From: Pseudomonadota bacterium
Lineage (GTDB): Bacteria; Pseudomonadota; Alphaproteobacteria; Micropepsales; Micropepsaceae
Assembly (NCBI GenBank): GCA_018241025.1
Contig: JAFEEQ010000018.1
Location: forward strand, 62,001-126,000
Reading direction: 5' to 3'
DNA length: 64,000 nucleotides
A program made the translations under genes and the position numbers. Positions 8,324 through 16,331 of the stretch are shown here, in pieces. The notes below the pieces were generated by a model. It was not told the DNA's origin. It was given only the letters and a program-made list of their open reading frames with translations, and made no database searches. The stretch's first letter is position 1. Each line of letters begins with the position of its first letter.

Positions 8324-9265
8324 TCAGAACCGGTACACCAGCACGGCCATCAGCGCCGTGTTCGCGGCTAGCAGCATCAGCGCCGTCGGGATCTGGATCT
8401 TGATCACGCCGTTGCGGTCGGGCAGTTCGAGCAGCGCCGCCGGCACGATATTGAAATTCGCCGCCATCGGCGTCGTCAGCGTGCCGCAGAAGCCGGCGAG
8501 CATGCCGATCGCGCCCATGATCACCGGATCGCCGCCGAAACGGTGCACGATCAGAGGCAGGCCGATGGCCGCGGTCATTACGGGAAACGCGGCGAAGGCG
8601 TTGCCCATCACCGCGGTGAACGCCGCCATGCCGATGCAGTAAACCGCAACCGCCGCGAAGGGCGTATCGAGCGGCAGGTAGTTCGTCGCGACATGGCCGA
8701 CGGCATCGCCGACGCCGGCGAGCGCGAACACCGCGCCGAGCGAGGCCAGCATTTGCGGCAGCACCGCGGCCCAGCCGATGGCGTCGATCAGGCGGCAACC
8801 TTCCTCGATCGGCGCCAGCAGCGGCGGCTTCAGCCACAGCATCGCCCCGCCGAGCGCGATCAGCACGCCCGCCGACAGCGAGATCAGCGTGACCTGCTTG
8901 GGATCGACGAACCCGCTCTCCTTCAGGAACAGCGTGCCGAGCAGCGCCGTCACCGGAATGACCAGCGCCGGCACGAACAGCACGTTGCCGTGCGCCGCGG
9001 CGCTGGCGCTGCGTTCCTCCGGCGTCGTCGTCGCTTCGCTGCCACGATGCATGAAGCCGAATCCGCCGACCGCAATCAGCGCCAGCGCGAGCAGGCCATT
9101 CTGGAAATCGTCGAGACACGAGCCGAGCAGGAAGCTCGCCGAGAGCAGTCCCCAGAACGCGGCATTGCCGAAACGCTTCGCATTGCTGCGGTCGCACGCG
9201 CTCAGGATCGTGAAGGCGATGCCCATCACCCCGGTCAAAATGTAAACGTGCTCGATGGTGATCAC
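8324..9265 (-). CDS. DUF979 membrane protein
   Basis: A 313-aa integral membrane protein of the DUF979 family with about nine or ten hydrophobic helices. Families DUF979 and DUF969 are always paired and are thought to form a two-subunit permease of unknown substrate, often near peptidase or amidase genes. Start is the GTG at 9265, which overlaps the TGA of the upstream DUF969 gene (GTGA), a sign of translational coupling. Confidence 0.85.
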   Translation of the reverse strand: MITIEHVYILTGVMGIAFTILSACDRSNAKRFGNAAFWGLLSASFLLGSCLDDFQNGLLALALIAVGGFGFMHRGSEATTTPEERSASAAAHGNVLFVPALVIPVTALLGTLFLKESGFVDPKQVTLISLSAGVLIALGGAMLWLKPPLLAPIEEGCRLIDAIGWAAVLPQMLASLGAVFALAGVGDAVGHVATNYLPLDTPFAAVAVYCIGMAAFTAVMGNAFAAFPVMTAAIGLPLIVHRFGGDPVIMGAIGMLAGFCGTLTTPMAANFNIVPAALLELPDRNGVIKIQIPTALMLLAANTALMAVLVYRF

Positions 9266-9936
9266 GGCGCGCCATCCTGTGGCTTGCGCAGCGTGCGATC
9301 GATCAGCTTGATCCGGATTCCATGGACGATCGCCGCGAGTATCGCCGTCGGGATTGCCCATTTCGACAGCGCCAGCGGCTCGACCGCGATCCCGTCATTG
9401 TCGAGGAAGCCCTTGATCAGGAGGATCGAGCCGATGGCGATGAAGATGTCCTCGCCAAAGAACAGGCCGATATTCTCCGCCGCCGCCGCATGGGCGCGCA
9501 GCCAGTAGCGCCGCGCCGGCGTCAGCGGCTCGCCGGTCTGCGCTTCGGCCGCGCCCTCCAGCATCGGCGCCAGCAGCGGCCGCACCACCTGCGCCTGCCC
9601 ACCGAAGGGGATGCCGAGCGCGGCGCCGAGCTGGCGCAACAGGAAATAGGCGAGCAGCAGACCGCCCGCTGTTGCGCCGCGAAAGCTTGCGATGAGCTGC
9701 CGCGCCCGCTCCTGCAATCCGTAACGTTCCAGCAATCCAATCACCGGCAACACCAGAAACACGACGCTGACATAGCGGTCCTGGGCGAAGGCGTGGCCGA
9801 AGGCGGCGATTGTGCTGTGCAGCGAAATCCCGCCGGCCCAGCCGGTGACGCCGGCGGCCAGCGCGATCACCAGAAGCGGATTGAGCCGGAGCGCGAACCC
9901 GGCAACGACGACGGCGATTCCGAGCAGCGGCCACAT
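9262..9936 (-). CDS. DUF969 membrane protein
   Basis: A 224-aa hydrophobic protein of the DUF969 family, the partner of DUF979 downstream. Conserved-looking features are the loop GIPFGGQAQVVRPLLAPM and FFGEDIFIAIGSILLIKGFL. The pair probably forms a complex in the inner membrane; transport of a small organic anion or peptide degradation product is a guess. ATG 9936 starts directly at the first helix. The gene is divergent from the Rieske oxygenase gene 107 bases away. Confidence 0.85.
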   Translation of the reverse strand: MWPLLGIAVVVAGFALRLNPLLVIALAAGVTGWAGGISLHSTIAAFGHAFAQDRYVSVVFLVLPVIGLLERYGLQERARQLIASFRGATAGGLLLAYFLLRQLGAALGIPFGGQAQVVRPLLAPMLEGAAEAQTGEPLTPARRYWLRAHAAAAENIGLFFGEDIFIAIGSILLIKGFLDNDGIAVEPLALSKWAIPTAILAAIVHGIRIKLIDRTLRKPQDGAP

Positions 9937-10043
9937 GTCTCTATTTGGAGCGAAGCGGATTACGGGTTCAAGCGGTTGGCCGCGCCGCGCTTTTGGCCTA
10001 GCCTTCGCACAACACGTCGGCCTTGGGGCGTGAAGGGGACACA

Positions 10044-11123
10044 ATGATCGTCACGCCGAACGGGCCGAAAAACGGCCTCGATCTTCGCCGCATCGCAACC
10101 CATCCCGATCACTGGTATCCGCTCGCATGGTCCGAAGAGGTTGCGCCGGGCAAGGCGGTCGCGCGCCGTTTCGCCGGCGATCCCATCGTGCTCTTTCGCG
10201 GCAAGGGCGGTCGCGTCTTCGCGCTCGAGGATCGCTGCGCCCATCGCCAGGTGCCGCTCTCGCTCGGCGTCGTCGAAGGCGACACGCTGCGCTGCGGCTA
10301 TCACGGCTGGGCCTATTCGAACGGCGGCAAATGCATCGACGTGCCCTATCTCGGACGCGAGCGTTTGCCCAACGGCGTGCGCGCCTATCCGGTGCATGAG
10401 GTCGACGGGCTGATCTTCATCTTCCCGGGCGACGCGTCGCTCGCCGCAGCGCGCGCGCCCGCTGCGCTCGGCTCCAAGGCGAACGGCGCCTACAAGACGC
10501 GCCAGCTCAACCGCGAGGTCGCCTGCCACTACACCTTCATGCACGAGAACCTGTTCGACATGAATCATCAGTTCCTGCATCGCAGCCTGATGGGCACGAT
10601 CAAGGCGACCTGCCTCGGCCGGCGCAGCGGCGAGGATTGGTGCGAGGTCGACTACACCTTCACCCGCACCGCCGGCAGCCAGTCGCTCGGCGAAGCGGCG
10701 ATCCTCAACGTCATGCGCAAGCCGGAAGAAGGCGTCGATGCCGACCTGATGACGATCCGCACCGGCTATCCCTATCAGAACCTGAAAGTCTGGGTGAACG
10801 GCGGCGATCCGGTGCTCGACGTCTGGCTCGGCTACACGCCGCTCGATGCCGAACAGCGCACCAATCGCACCTTCGGCTATCTCTCGGTGAAGAAGCCGAA
10901 GATCCCCGGCCTCATCCACGCCGCCTGGCCGTTCATCACCTGGTTCACCGAAGGCATCTTCACCCAGGACAAGCACATCGTCGAACAGGAGCAGAAGGCG
11001 CATGACGCGCAAGGCTGCGACTGGAACAACGAAGTCTTCCCGCCGATCCGCGACCTGCGCGCGGTGCTCGCGCGCTGCGGCGTGCCGATGGATGCGGTTC
11101 CGGCCGTTGCCGCGGCCGAATAG
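10044..11123 (+). CDS. Rieske non-heme iron oxygenase (VanA-like terminal component)
   Basis: The 359-aa protein is the oxygenase component of a ring-hydroxylating or O-demethylating system. The N-terminal Rieske [2Fe-2S] site is C65-x-H67 and C84-x2-H87 (CAHRQ...CGYHGW); the mononuclear iron site is H175 and H179 in HENLFDMNHQFLH with bridging D172. AAGGGG precedes ATG 10044. It needs a reductase, which is not encoded in this window. Substrate is unknown; the single-subunit organisation fits vanillate demethylase or related enzymes. It opens a group of genes that look catabolic (transporter, regulator, esterase, TonB receptor). Confidence 0.9.
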   Translation: MIVTPNGPKNGLDLRRIATHPDHWYPLAWSEEVAPGKAVARRFAGDPIVLFRGKGGRVFALEDRCAHRQVPLSLGVVEGDTLRCGYHGWAYSNGGKCIDVPYLGRERLPNGVRAYPVHEVDGLIFIFPGDASLAAARAPAALGSKANGAYKTRQLNREVACHYTFMHENLFDMNHQFLHRSLMGTIKATCLGRRSGEDWCEVDYTFTRTAGSQSLGEAAILNVMRKPEEGVDADLMTIRTGYPYQNLKVWVNGGDPVLDVWLGYTPLDAEQRTNRTFGYLSVKKPKIPGLIHAAWPFITWFTEGIFTQDKHIVEQEQKAHDAQGCDWNNEVFPPIRDLRAVLARCGVPMDAVPAVAAAE

Positions 11124-11417
11124 GCCCCCGCTATCGCCGCAGACCGGCGGGCGAAAGGCAGGCGCCGCTCCACGTTACGCCGCCATCAGATTGACCAGTA
11201 AAACCGGACATGTGACAGTTTTGTCCGAGGGGAGATGTAGGTGGCCTTGGATTTCCGCAACCGGGAGCGATTGCCGCTTAGGGCTTCCGCCGAAGCCGTT
11301 TGCGGTGGCCGCGCGCCTTGGACCAAACCCGCATTCCGGCTTGTCGACGTAGGTTCCGCGGAGGTTGGGACCAACACCGACGACGACGGCACGGTCGGTC
11401 ACTCCAGCTGAACAGCC
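11124..11417. other. Gene-free stretch, possible insertion-element remnant
   Basis: No convincing gene is present. The sequence near 11190-11245 (gattgaccagtaaaaccgga and the following ttttgtccgagg) contains a short inverted repeat CGGACA/TGTCCG and resembles terminal regions of degraded insertion sequences, but no transposase reading frame of useful length remains. Short reading frames on the minus strand look non-coding. Confidence 0.25.
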
Positions 11418-12794
11418 TTACCGCCGGCGATTGAAGCCCTCCAGCAGATCGAGCTTTCCGCGCAGCACCAACTCGCTCACGCTGTCGTGCCGTCCCAGGC
11501 CCTCGACGGGGAAGAGATTGATGCCGCGCACGCCCGCCACATGCTCGGCATGCATGCGATCCTGCGGATGATCGTCGCCATAATAGATTTCGATGCGCTC
11601 GCAGGATTGCCGGCTCTCGAGCTCCGGACGCAGGTCTTTTGAGAATTCCGGAATTTCCCGAAGCGACCGAAGCAGGATGTGCGGAAAGCGGCCATCCTTT
11701 TCCATATTGCTCTGTATCGTGTTCGTCGGCGGCGAAAACGCGATGACGCCCTGTGCGTTGAGATCCAGCCCCGCGCAGAGTGCCGTAAAGCCCGAAGCCG
11801 ATGCCCCCACGGTGATGACGTTGGTGGCGCCCATATCGTCGATCATTTCGCGCAAGCCGGCGATCATCGCTCCATAGCCCGGCCCGAACCGGTCGGTGCC
11901 GGCGAGATGGTTCAATTGCCGGCTGTCGTAGAGATAGATCGCATTGACGTCCGGCGGGAGCAAAGCATGCAGCACATTGACCGGAACGCCGAACAGGCCG
12001 CCCGGCGGCGCAAAGCCGATCACGACGGTGTCCGATCCCGGAGAGCGCACCACGGCCGAATTGCGCGCCGGCGACAGCCAGCCCGGAATATTGGGGCGGC
12101 GTCCGGCATCCGTCTTTTCCAGAACGTCGAGCGCCGCAAGCTGGGCGCGGGCGCCATGGCCCAGCCGGCGGTGGTCGATCAGGCGCTTCAATCCCGCACG
12201 CGCCGGCCCCAGCAGCCCCTCGCTCGACAGATAGACGCTGGCGAAGAACACGCTGAACGGCGAGGCGTCGGGACTCGAGACGGTTGCGATCGCGTCGTCC
12301 ACGGCCGCGTTCGAGCGGCGGTTCCAGCGCTGCAGGTAGACGATGCCGGATTCGAGCTCTTCGCTGCTCGCGCCACGCTCGCGCGCATCGAGAAGGATCT
12401 GCTCCGCGAGGTGGTGATCGCCGCTTTCGCGTGCCACGCGGCTCAGCTGCACCGACCAGCGCGGATTGTAGGGCTCGTCGTCCGACAGCGATTGCCAGAG
12501 CTTGCGCGCCGCTTCCATGTCGCCGCGCGCCCACGCCTTGTCCGCCAGCCAGGCCCGGCGCGCGATCCCGGTGCTGAATGCGGCGTTCAGCCCGTCTTCG
12601 ATCGCTTTGCGCGCGTGCCCGACCTGCCTGGACAGGTCGCTGCCGAGCAGCTTGCGGGAGAACTCCTTGGTGTCGGACAGGGCGGCCGAAACCCCCGACG
12701 GCCAACGCCACAGCCTTGGATCGTCCTTCATGGCCCCTGCCCATTTGTCCGGCCAAAATACTGGCAGGCCCTTTGGCATGGCATCAAGCCCCAT
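11418..12794 (-). CDS. Hypothetical protein with TPR-like N-terminus and alpha/beta hydrolase-like C-terminus
   Basis: About 458 aa. The N-terminal half (residues 60-200) consists of paired helices like tetratricopeptide repeats (ARRAWLADKAWARGDMEAARK, then SGDHHLAEQILLDARERG). The C-terminal half has a Rossmann-like order with a nucleophile-elbow motif ITVGASASGFTALCAGL and a late GDDHPQDRMHAEHV that could carry the acid and histidine. No signal peptide. The start is uncertain: ATG 12794, 12779 or 12731 are possible. It may be a hydrolase in polysaccharide or secondary-metabolite handling; this is an inference. It ends the cluster of MFS and regulator genes on the same strand. Confidence 0.5.
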   Translation of the reverse strand: MGLDAMPKGLPVFWPDKWAGAMKDDPRLWRWPSGVSAALSDTKEFSRKLLGSDLSRQVGHARKAIEDGLNAAFSTGIARRAWLADKAWARGDMEAARKLWQSLSDDEPYNPRWSVQLSRVARESGDHHLAEQILLDARERGASSEELESGIVYLQRWNRRSNAAVDDAIATVSSPDASPFSVFFASVYLSSEGLLGPARAGLKRLIDHRRLGHGARAQLAALDVLEKTDAGRRPNIPGWLSPARNSAVVRSPGSDTVVIGFAPPGGLFGVPVNVLHALLPPDVNAIYLYDSRQLNHLAGTDRFGPGYGAMIAGLREMIDDMGATNVITVGASASGFTALCAGLDLNAQGVIAFSPPTNTIQSNMEKDGRFPHILLRSLREIPEFSKDLRPELESRQSCERIEIYYGDDHPQDRMHAEHVAGVRGINLFPVEGLGRHDSVSELVLRGKLDLLEGFNRRR

Positions 12795-12853
12795 GTACCG
12801 CGGGGGCCGGGCCTGGTCGTGTTGCGGCGCCCGCCCCCGCGTCGGGACCTTGA

Positions 12854-14164
12854 TCAGTTTATCGTCGGCCCGGGGGGCGATTTCACCGGCGCCGATTCCC
12901 TCACCAGCGCCATCGCGATCAGGCCGATTACCAGCGTGATGCCCCAGTAATATGCGGGCACCATCGCGTTGCCGCTCCGGTAGATCAGCCATGTGAGCAC
13001 GAATCCGGTCGAGCCGCCGAACACCGAAATCGCGAAGGCATAGACCGTCGCCACCGCACCGGAGCGCACGCGCTTCGGCAACTGCTCCGTCAGCGTGACC
13101 ACGACCGGTGTGGTGGAGAGTGCCTGCAACATCGAAACGATCGCGATCGAGACCCAGAGCGCGATGGCGCTGCGGAAATGCGTGATCGCCCAGAAGGCGG
13201 GATAGATCGCCAGCAATTGCAGAATGCCGGGGATCAGCATCACTGGCTTGCGGCCATAGCGGTCGGAGAGCCAGCCGCTCAGCGCTTCGAATGGAATGGC
13301 GAACAGCGTGTTGGCGATGATCGCGCCGAACGCGACGCTGGCCGGCAGGTGCAGAACGGTCTGGGCATAAGGCGTCAGATAGCTGCCGGTGTAACTGCCG
13401 ATGGTTCCGGATGCGAGCATGATCAGGCCGAGAACGATGATCGGCAGATAGGGCCGGAGGCCCGGCTTGAACGCGGTTTCGCCGATCGTCGCATCGGGCG
13501 CCAGCGCGGCGTCGTCGGCGGCGTGCAGCGTCTCCGGCAGTCCGCTGCGCAGCCAGAGTCCGAACGGCACGATCGCTGCGCCGGCGAGGATCGCCGCGCG
13601 CCAGCCCCAATCCTGCAGCGCATCGGCGCTGAGCACGCTCGCGAGCACCGTGCCGATGATGCCGGCAACGAGGGCGCCGGTGTCCTGCGTGCAGTATTGC
13701 ATGGCGGCGTAAAAGCCGCGGCGATGCGGCGGCGCGGCCTCGACGAGAAAGGCCGTCGTCGGTCCCACTTCACCGCCGAGCGCGAAGCCCTGCACGATGC
13801 GGAACAGCACGACGAGGATCGGCGCCGCGACGCCGATGGTGGCGTAGTCCGGCGTCAGCGCGACGCCAGCCACGCCGATGCCCATCAGCACGAAGGACAG
13901 CATCATCGCGGCGCGCCGCCCGACGCGATCGCCCATCGGTCCGATCACCATCGCGCCGACGGGCCGTGCCAGGAATCCTATGAACGAGGCACCGAAGGTC
14001 GCCAGCAGCCGCACCAGCGGGTCGTCGCCCGCGGGGAAGAAGGCGTTGCTGATGTAGACCGAGAAATAGACATAGGTCAGGAAGTCGTAGAAGCCGAGCG
14101 CATTGCCCAGCGACACCGCCGCGACATGGCGCGCGGCGATGCCGGACGGATTCACTTTCGTCAT
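12854..14164 (-). CDS. MFS transporter, metabolite:H+ symporter (MHS) family
   Basis: 436-aa proton symporter with 12 hydrophobic helices. The MHS signatures are SLGNALGFYDFLTYVYFSVY at the N-terminus, GDRVGRRAAM in loop 2-3 and FALGGEVGPTTAFLVE in helix 4-5. Relatives take up carboxylates such as citrate, ketoglutarate, shikimate or aromatic acids. The gene follows the GntR regulator gene on the same strand with a gap of 69 bases, so import of the inducer of that regulator is a reasonable inference. A paralogue with a nonsense codon lies at 22442-23797. Confidence 0.9.
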   Translation of the reverse strand: MTKVNPSGIAARHVAAVSLGNALGFYDFLTYVYFSVYISNAFFPAGDDPLVRLLATFGASFIGFLARPVGAMVIGPMGDRVGRRAAMMLSFVLMGIGVAGVALTPDYATIGVAAPILVVLFRIVQGFALGGEVGPTTAFLVEAAPPHRRGFYAAMQYCTQDTGALVAGIIGTVLASVLSADALQDWGWRAAILAGAAIVPFGLWLRSGLPETLHAADDAALAPDATIGETAFKPGLRPYLPIIVLGLIMLASGTIGSYTGSYLTPYAQTVLHLPASVAFGAIIANTLFAIPFEALSGWLSDRYGRKPVMLIPGILQLLAIYPAFWAITHFRSAIALWVSIAIVSMLQALSTTPVVVTLTEQLPKRVRSGAVATVYAFAISVFGGSTGFVLTWLIYRSGNAMVPAYYWGITLVIGLIAMALVRESAPVKSPPGPTIN

Positions 14165-14233
14165 GCCTGCAATCCCCCTCGCCCTATGACACTCTGCGTC
14201 AGACGCGCATGCATGTCACGCAGCGGAGGCACG

Positions 14234-14923
14234 CTAGTCCGTCTCGTTTCCGAACCCTCGCCAGATTTCGGAATGGATTGCCGATCGCATGCTGGCGCGC
14301 AGAGAACGCATGACGATCTTGCGCGAGATCGCTTCTGCGGCTGCCGCGTCGCGCATCCGGATCGCAACTGCGACGTCGACCCAGAGCCGCGCCGCTTCGA
14401 GGCGTTGGCTTCGCAGCTGCAATCCGTCGAGCGCGGCATGCATCAATCCGCCACCGGACGCGAAGGCCTCCTGTGCCTTTTCCACGATCGCGCTGTGCGC
14501 AGCGGCCCGCACAATCTGGCCCAGTTGCCAGGTTTTCTCCAGGAAGGCCGTCGGTGCAATTTCGCCCATCGCGGCTTCGGCCACGCTCTGTGCCGCCCGC
14601 TCGATCCCGGCAATCTCTTCGGGTGTCGCGCGCACGGCCGCGAGCCGCGCGGCCAGAGACTGCAACACGCCGCCGACCATCGAGGCATCCGGGTGCACGT
14701 CCATGTCGTGCTCGACGACACGCGCGCCGCGCCCGGGCTCGAGTTTCACCCAGAATTTCGAACCGAGAATATGCAGGGCTTCGCGCACCGGTCCGCGGCT
14801 GGTCTGGTAGCGCTCGGCCAACTCCTGCTCGCGCAGATGCGAACCGGGCTTAAGCGCGCCCGACTCGATCTGGAACACGATGTCGTCTGCGATGCGCTCA
14901 GCGGTCGATTTCCGTGCGGCCAT
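14234..14923 (-). CDS. GntR-family regulator, FadR/FCD subgroup
   Basis: 229-aa transcription factor. The N-terminal winged helix spans residues 5-70 (ERIADDIVFQIESGALKPGS, REQELAERYQTSRGPVREAL) and the C-terminal helical FCD domain (75-220) binds an organic-acid effector, usually through a metal. FCD regulators bind short palindromes of the TNGTNNNACNA type; two TTGT-NN-ACAA-like sites lie in the divergent promoter at 16272-16303, 1.3 kb upstream, so it probably represses the esterase and TonB receptor genes. The gene is 31 bases downstream of the esterase gene and likely in its operon. Confidence 0.88.
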   Translation of the reverse strand: MAARKSTAERIADDIVFQIESGALKPGSHLREQELAERYQTSRGPVREALHILGSKFWVKLEPGRGARVVEHDMDVHPDASMVGGVLQSLAARLAAVRATPEEIAGIERAAQSVAEAAMGEIAPTAFLEKTWQLGQIVRAAAHSAIVEKAQEAFASGGGLMHAALDGLQLRSQRLEAARLWVDVAVAIRMRDAAAAEAISRKIVMRSLRASMRSAIHSEIWRGFGNETD

Positions 14924-14954
14924 GCCTGCTGTCCCCGGGGGGCCGCCGCCGGGC

Positions 14955-16241
14955 TCACTTCTCCGGATGCAGCAACGCCTGGTATACCAAAGTCTTCAAT
15001 GTGTCGCGCAAGGGAAAGGTGCCGGAAGGCAGCAGCTGCGTGACCAGCACGGCGACGATGTCCTCCTTGCGATCCACGATGAACGTTGTGCTCGCCGCAC
15101 CGCCCCAGGAATATTCCCCGGCCGAGCCGAGCGTGCCGTTCTGTCCCGGATCGGTCACCACCGCGCCGCCATAGCCGAAGCCCAGCCCGCCGCCCGAACC
15201 GCCGGTGCCGAACCATGCCGATTTGCGGAGTTCGCCGTGCTGATCGGGGCGCAGATGGTCGCGCATCATCAGATCGACGGCAGCCGGCGAAAGGATGCGC
15301 ACGCCATTCAATTCGCCCTCGTTGCACAGCATTTGCGCGAAGCGCCAGTAGTCGGTGATCGTGCCCAACAGGCCGCCGCTGCCGGTATAGGCATAAGGCG
15401 CTTTGAGAAACGGACTCGACTGCCCGTCCTCGCCCAAGACGCGTTTGCCGTCGCGCCAGAGGTAGAGCGAGGCGAAGCGATCCGCCTTGCCGGGCGCTAC
15501 CAGGAAGTCGGTGTCGCGCATGCCCAGAGGCTTGAGCAGCCGGCGGCGTACGAATTCCTGGAAAGGCATGCCGGATGTGCGCTCGATCACCAGCGCCATG
15601 ACATCGAGCGACATGCCGTAATGCCATTGCTCGCCGGGCTCGTATTGCAGCGGTACGGTTGCGAGACGCGCGGCGAAATCCGACAGTCCCTTGATCTGGG
15701 GATTCTGGTACCAGTTTCCCGATGCGAGGCCGGCTTTCGCGTAGAGCGGCGCCACCGGCACCGGCTGAAAGCTGTAGCTGAGGCCCGAGGTATGGGTCAG
15801 TAATTGTTCGATCGTCATCGTCTGCTGCGCCGGTGTGGCGACGATCTGATCGCCGCTGCCACTGCGATAGACGTTGAGGTGCGCAAGTTCGGGCACGTAT
15901 TTCGCGACCGGGTCGGCGGGAAGGAAGTCGCCATCCTCATAGGCGATCATCGCCGCGGCGGCGGTGATCGGCTTCGACATCGAATAGAACCGAACGATGG
16001 TGTCCGGCGTCATCGGCCGGTGACGCTCGGCGTCGCGCTCGCCGAAAGCCTTCAGATAGACGATGTGACCGTGGCGGGCGACCAGCACACTCGCACCGGC
16101 CAACTCGCCGCGCCGCACATAGCCCCCGATCACCTTGTCGATCCGCGCCAACCGGGCGCCGTCGAATCCTTCTCGCTCGGGGGCGGCTTGCGCGGCGCCC
16201 AGGACGGCGATGAGCGTCACGGCGGCGGAAAGGCTCTTCAT
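14955..16241 (-). CDS. Secreted serine hydrolase, beta-lactamase class C/esterase family VIII
   Basis: 428-aa protein with a signal peptide (SLSAAVTLIAVLGAAQA). The active-site S87-M-S-K90 tetrad (FYSMSKPIT) and the tyrosine motif WHYGMSLDVMALVIE match penicillin-binding-fold esterases rather than true AmpC, which has YxN. A late YSWGGAASTTF replaces KTG, again as in family VIII esterases. Likely an ester, or a peptide/lactam, hydrolase in the periplasm that processes the substrate taken up by the divergent TonB receptor. Start is ATG 16241 at the signal peptide. Confidence 0.85.
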   Translation of the reverse strand: MKSLSAAVTLIAVLGAAQAAPEREGFDGARLARIDKVIGGYVRRGELAGASVLVARHGHIVYLKAFGERDAERHRPMTPDTIVRFYSMSKPITAAAAMIAYEDGDFLPADPVAKYVPELAHLNVYRSGSGDQIVATPAQQTMTIEQLLTHTSGLSYSFQPVPVAPLYAKAGLASGNWYQNPQIKGLSDFAARLATVPLQYEPGEQWHYGMSLDVMALVIERTSGMPFQEFVRRRLLKPLGMRDTDFLVAPGKADRFASLYLWRDGKRVLGEDGQSSPFLKAPYAYTGSGGLLGTITDYWRFAQMLCNEGELNGVRILSPAAVDLMMRDHLRPDQHGELRKSAWFGTGGSGGGLGFGYGGAVVTDPGQNGTLGSAGEYSWGGAASTTFIVDRKEDIVAVLVTQLLPSGTFPLRDTLKTLVYQALLHPEK

Positions 16242-16271
16242 CAAACACCTGTTTCGGCTGGCTTCTACCGT

Positions 16272-16303
16272 ATTGTTGACAATTATATCTATATGTCTAC
16301 AAT
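16272..16303. promoter_or_regulatory. Promoter of the TonB receptor with two GntR-FCD-type operators
   Basis: ATTGTTGACAAT (16272-16283) and TATGTCTACAAT (16292-16303) are two palindromes of the form TTGT-NN-ACAA with centres 20 bases apart, about two helical turns. They cover a promoter TTGACA (16276-16281), 16-base spacer, TACAAT (16298-16303) directed toward the receptor gene. Sites of this type are bound by FCD-type GntR repressors, one of which is encoded next door. The opposite strand has TATAAT (16287-16282) for the esterase operon. Confidence 0.65.
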
Positions 16304-16331
16304 TTTGTAAAACAGACCAGATCAGGGGGAA

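Noticed and set aside
11175-11402. Short minus-strand frames (75 and 68 codons) after the Rieske gene
   Set aside because: No family match, no ribosome site; two overlapping frames in the same DNA point to non-coding sequence.
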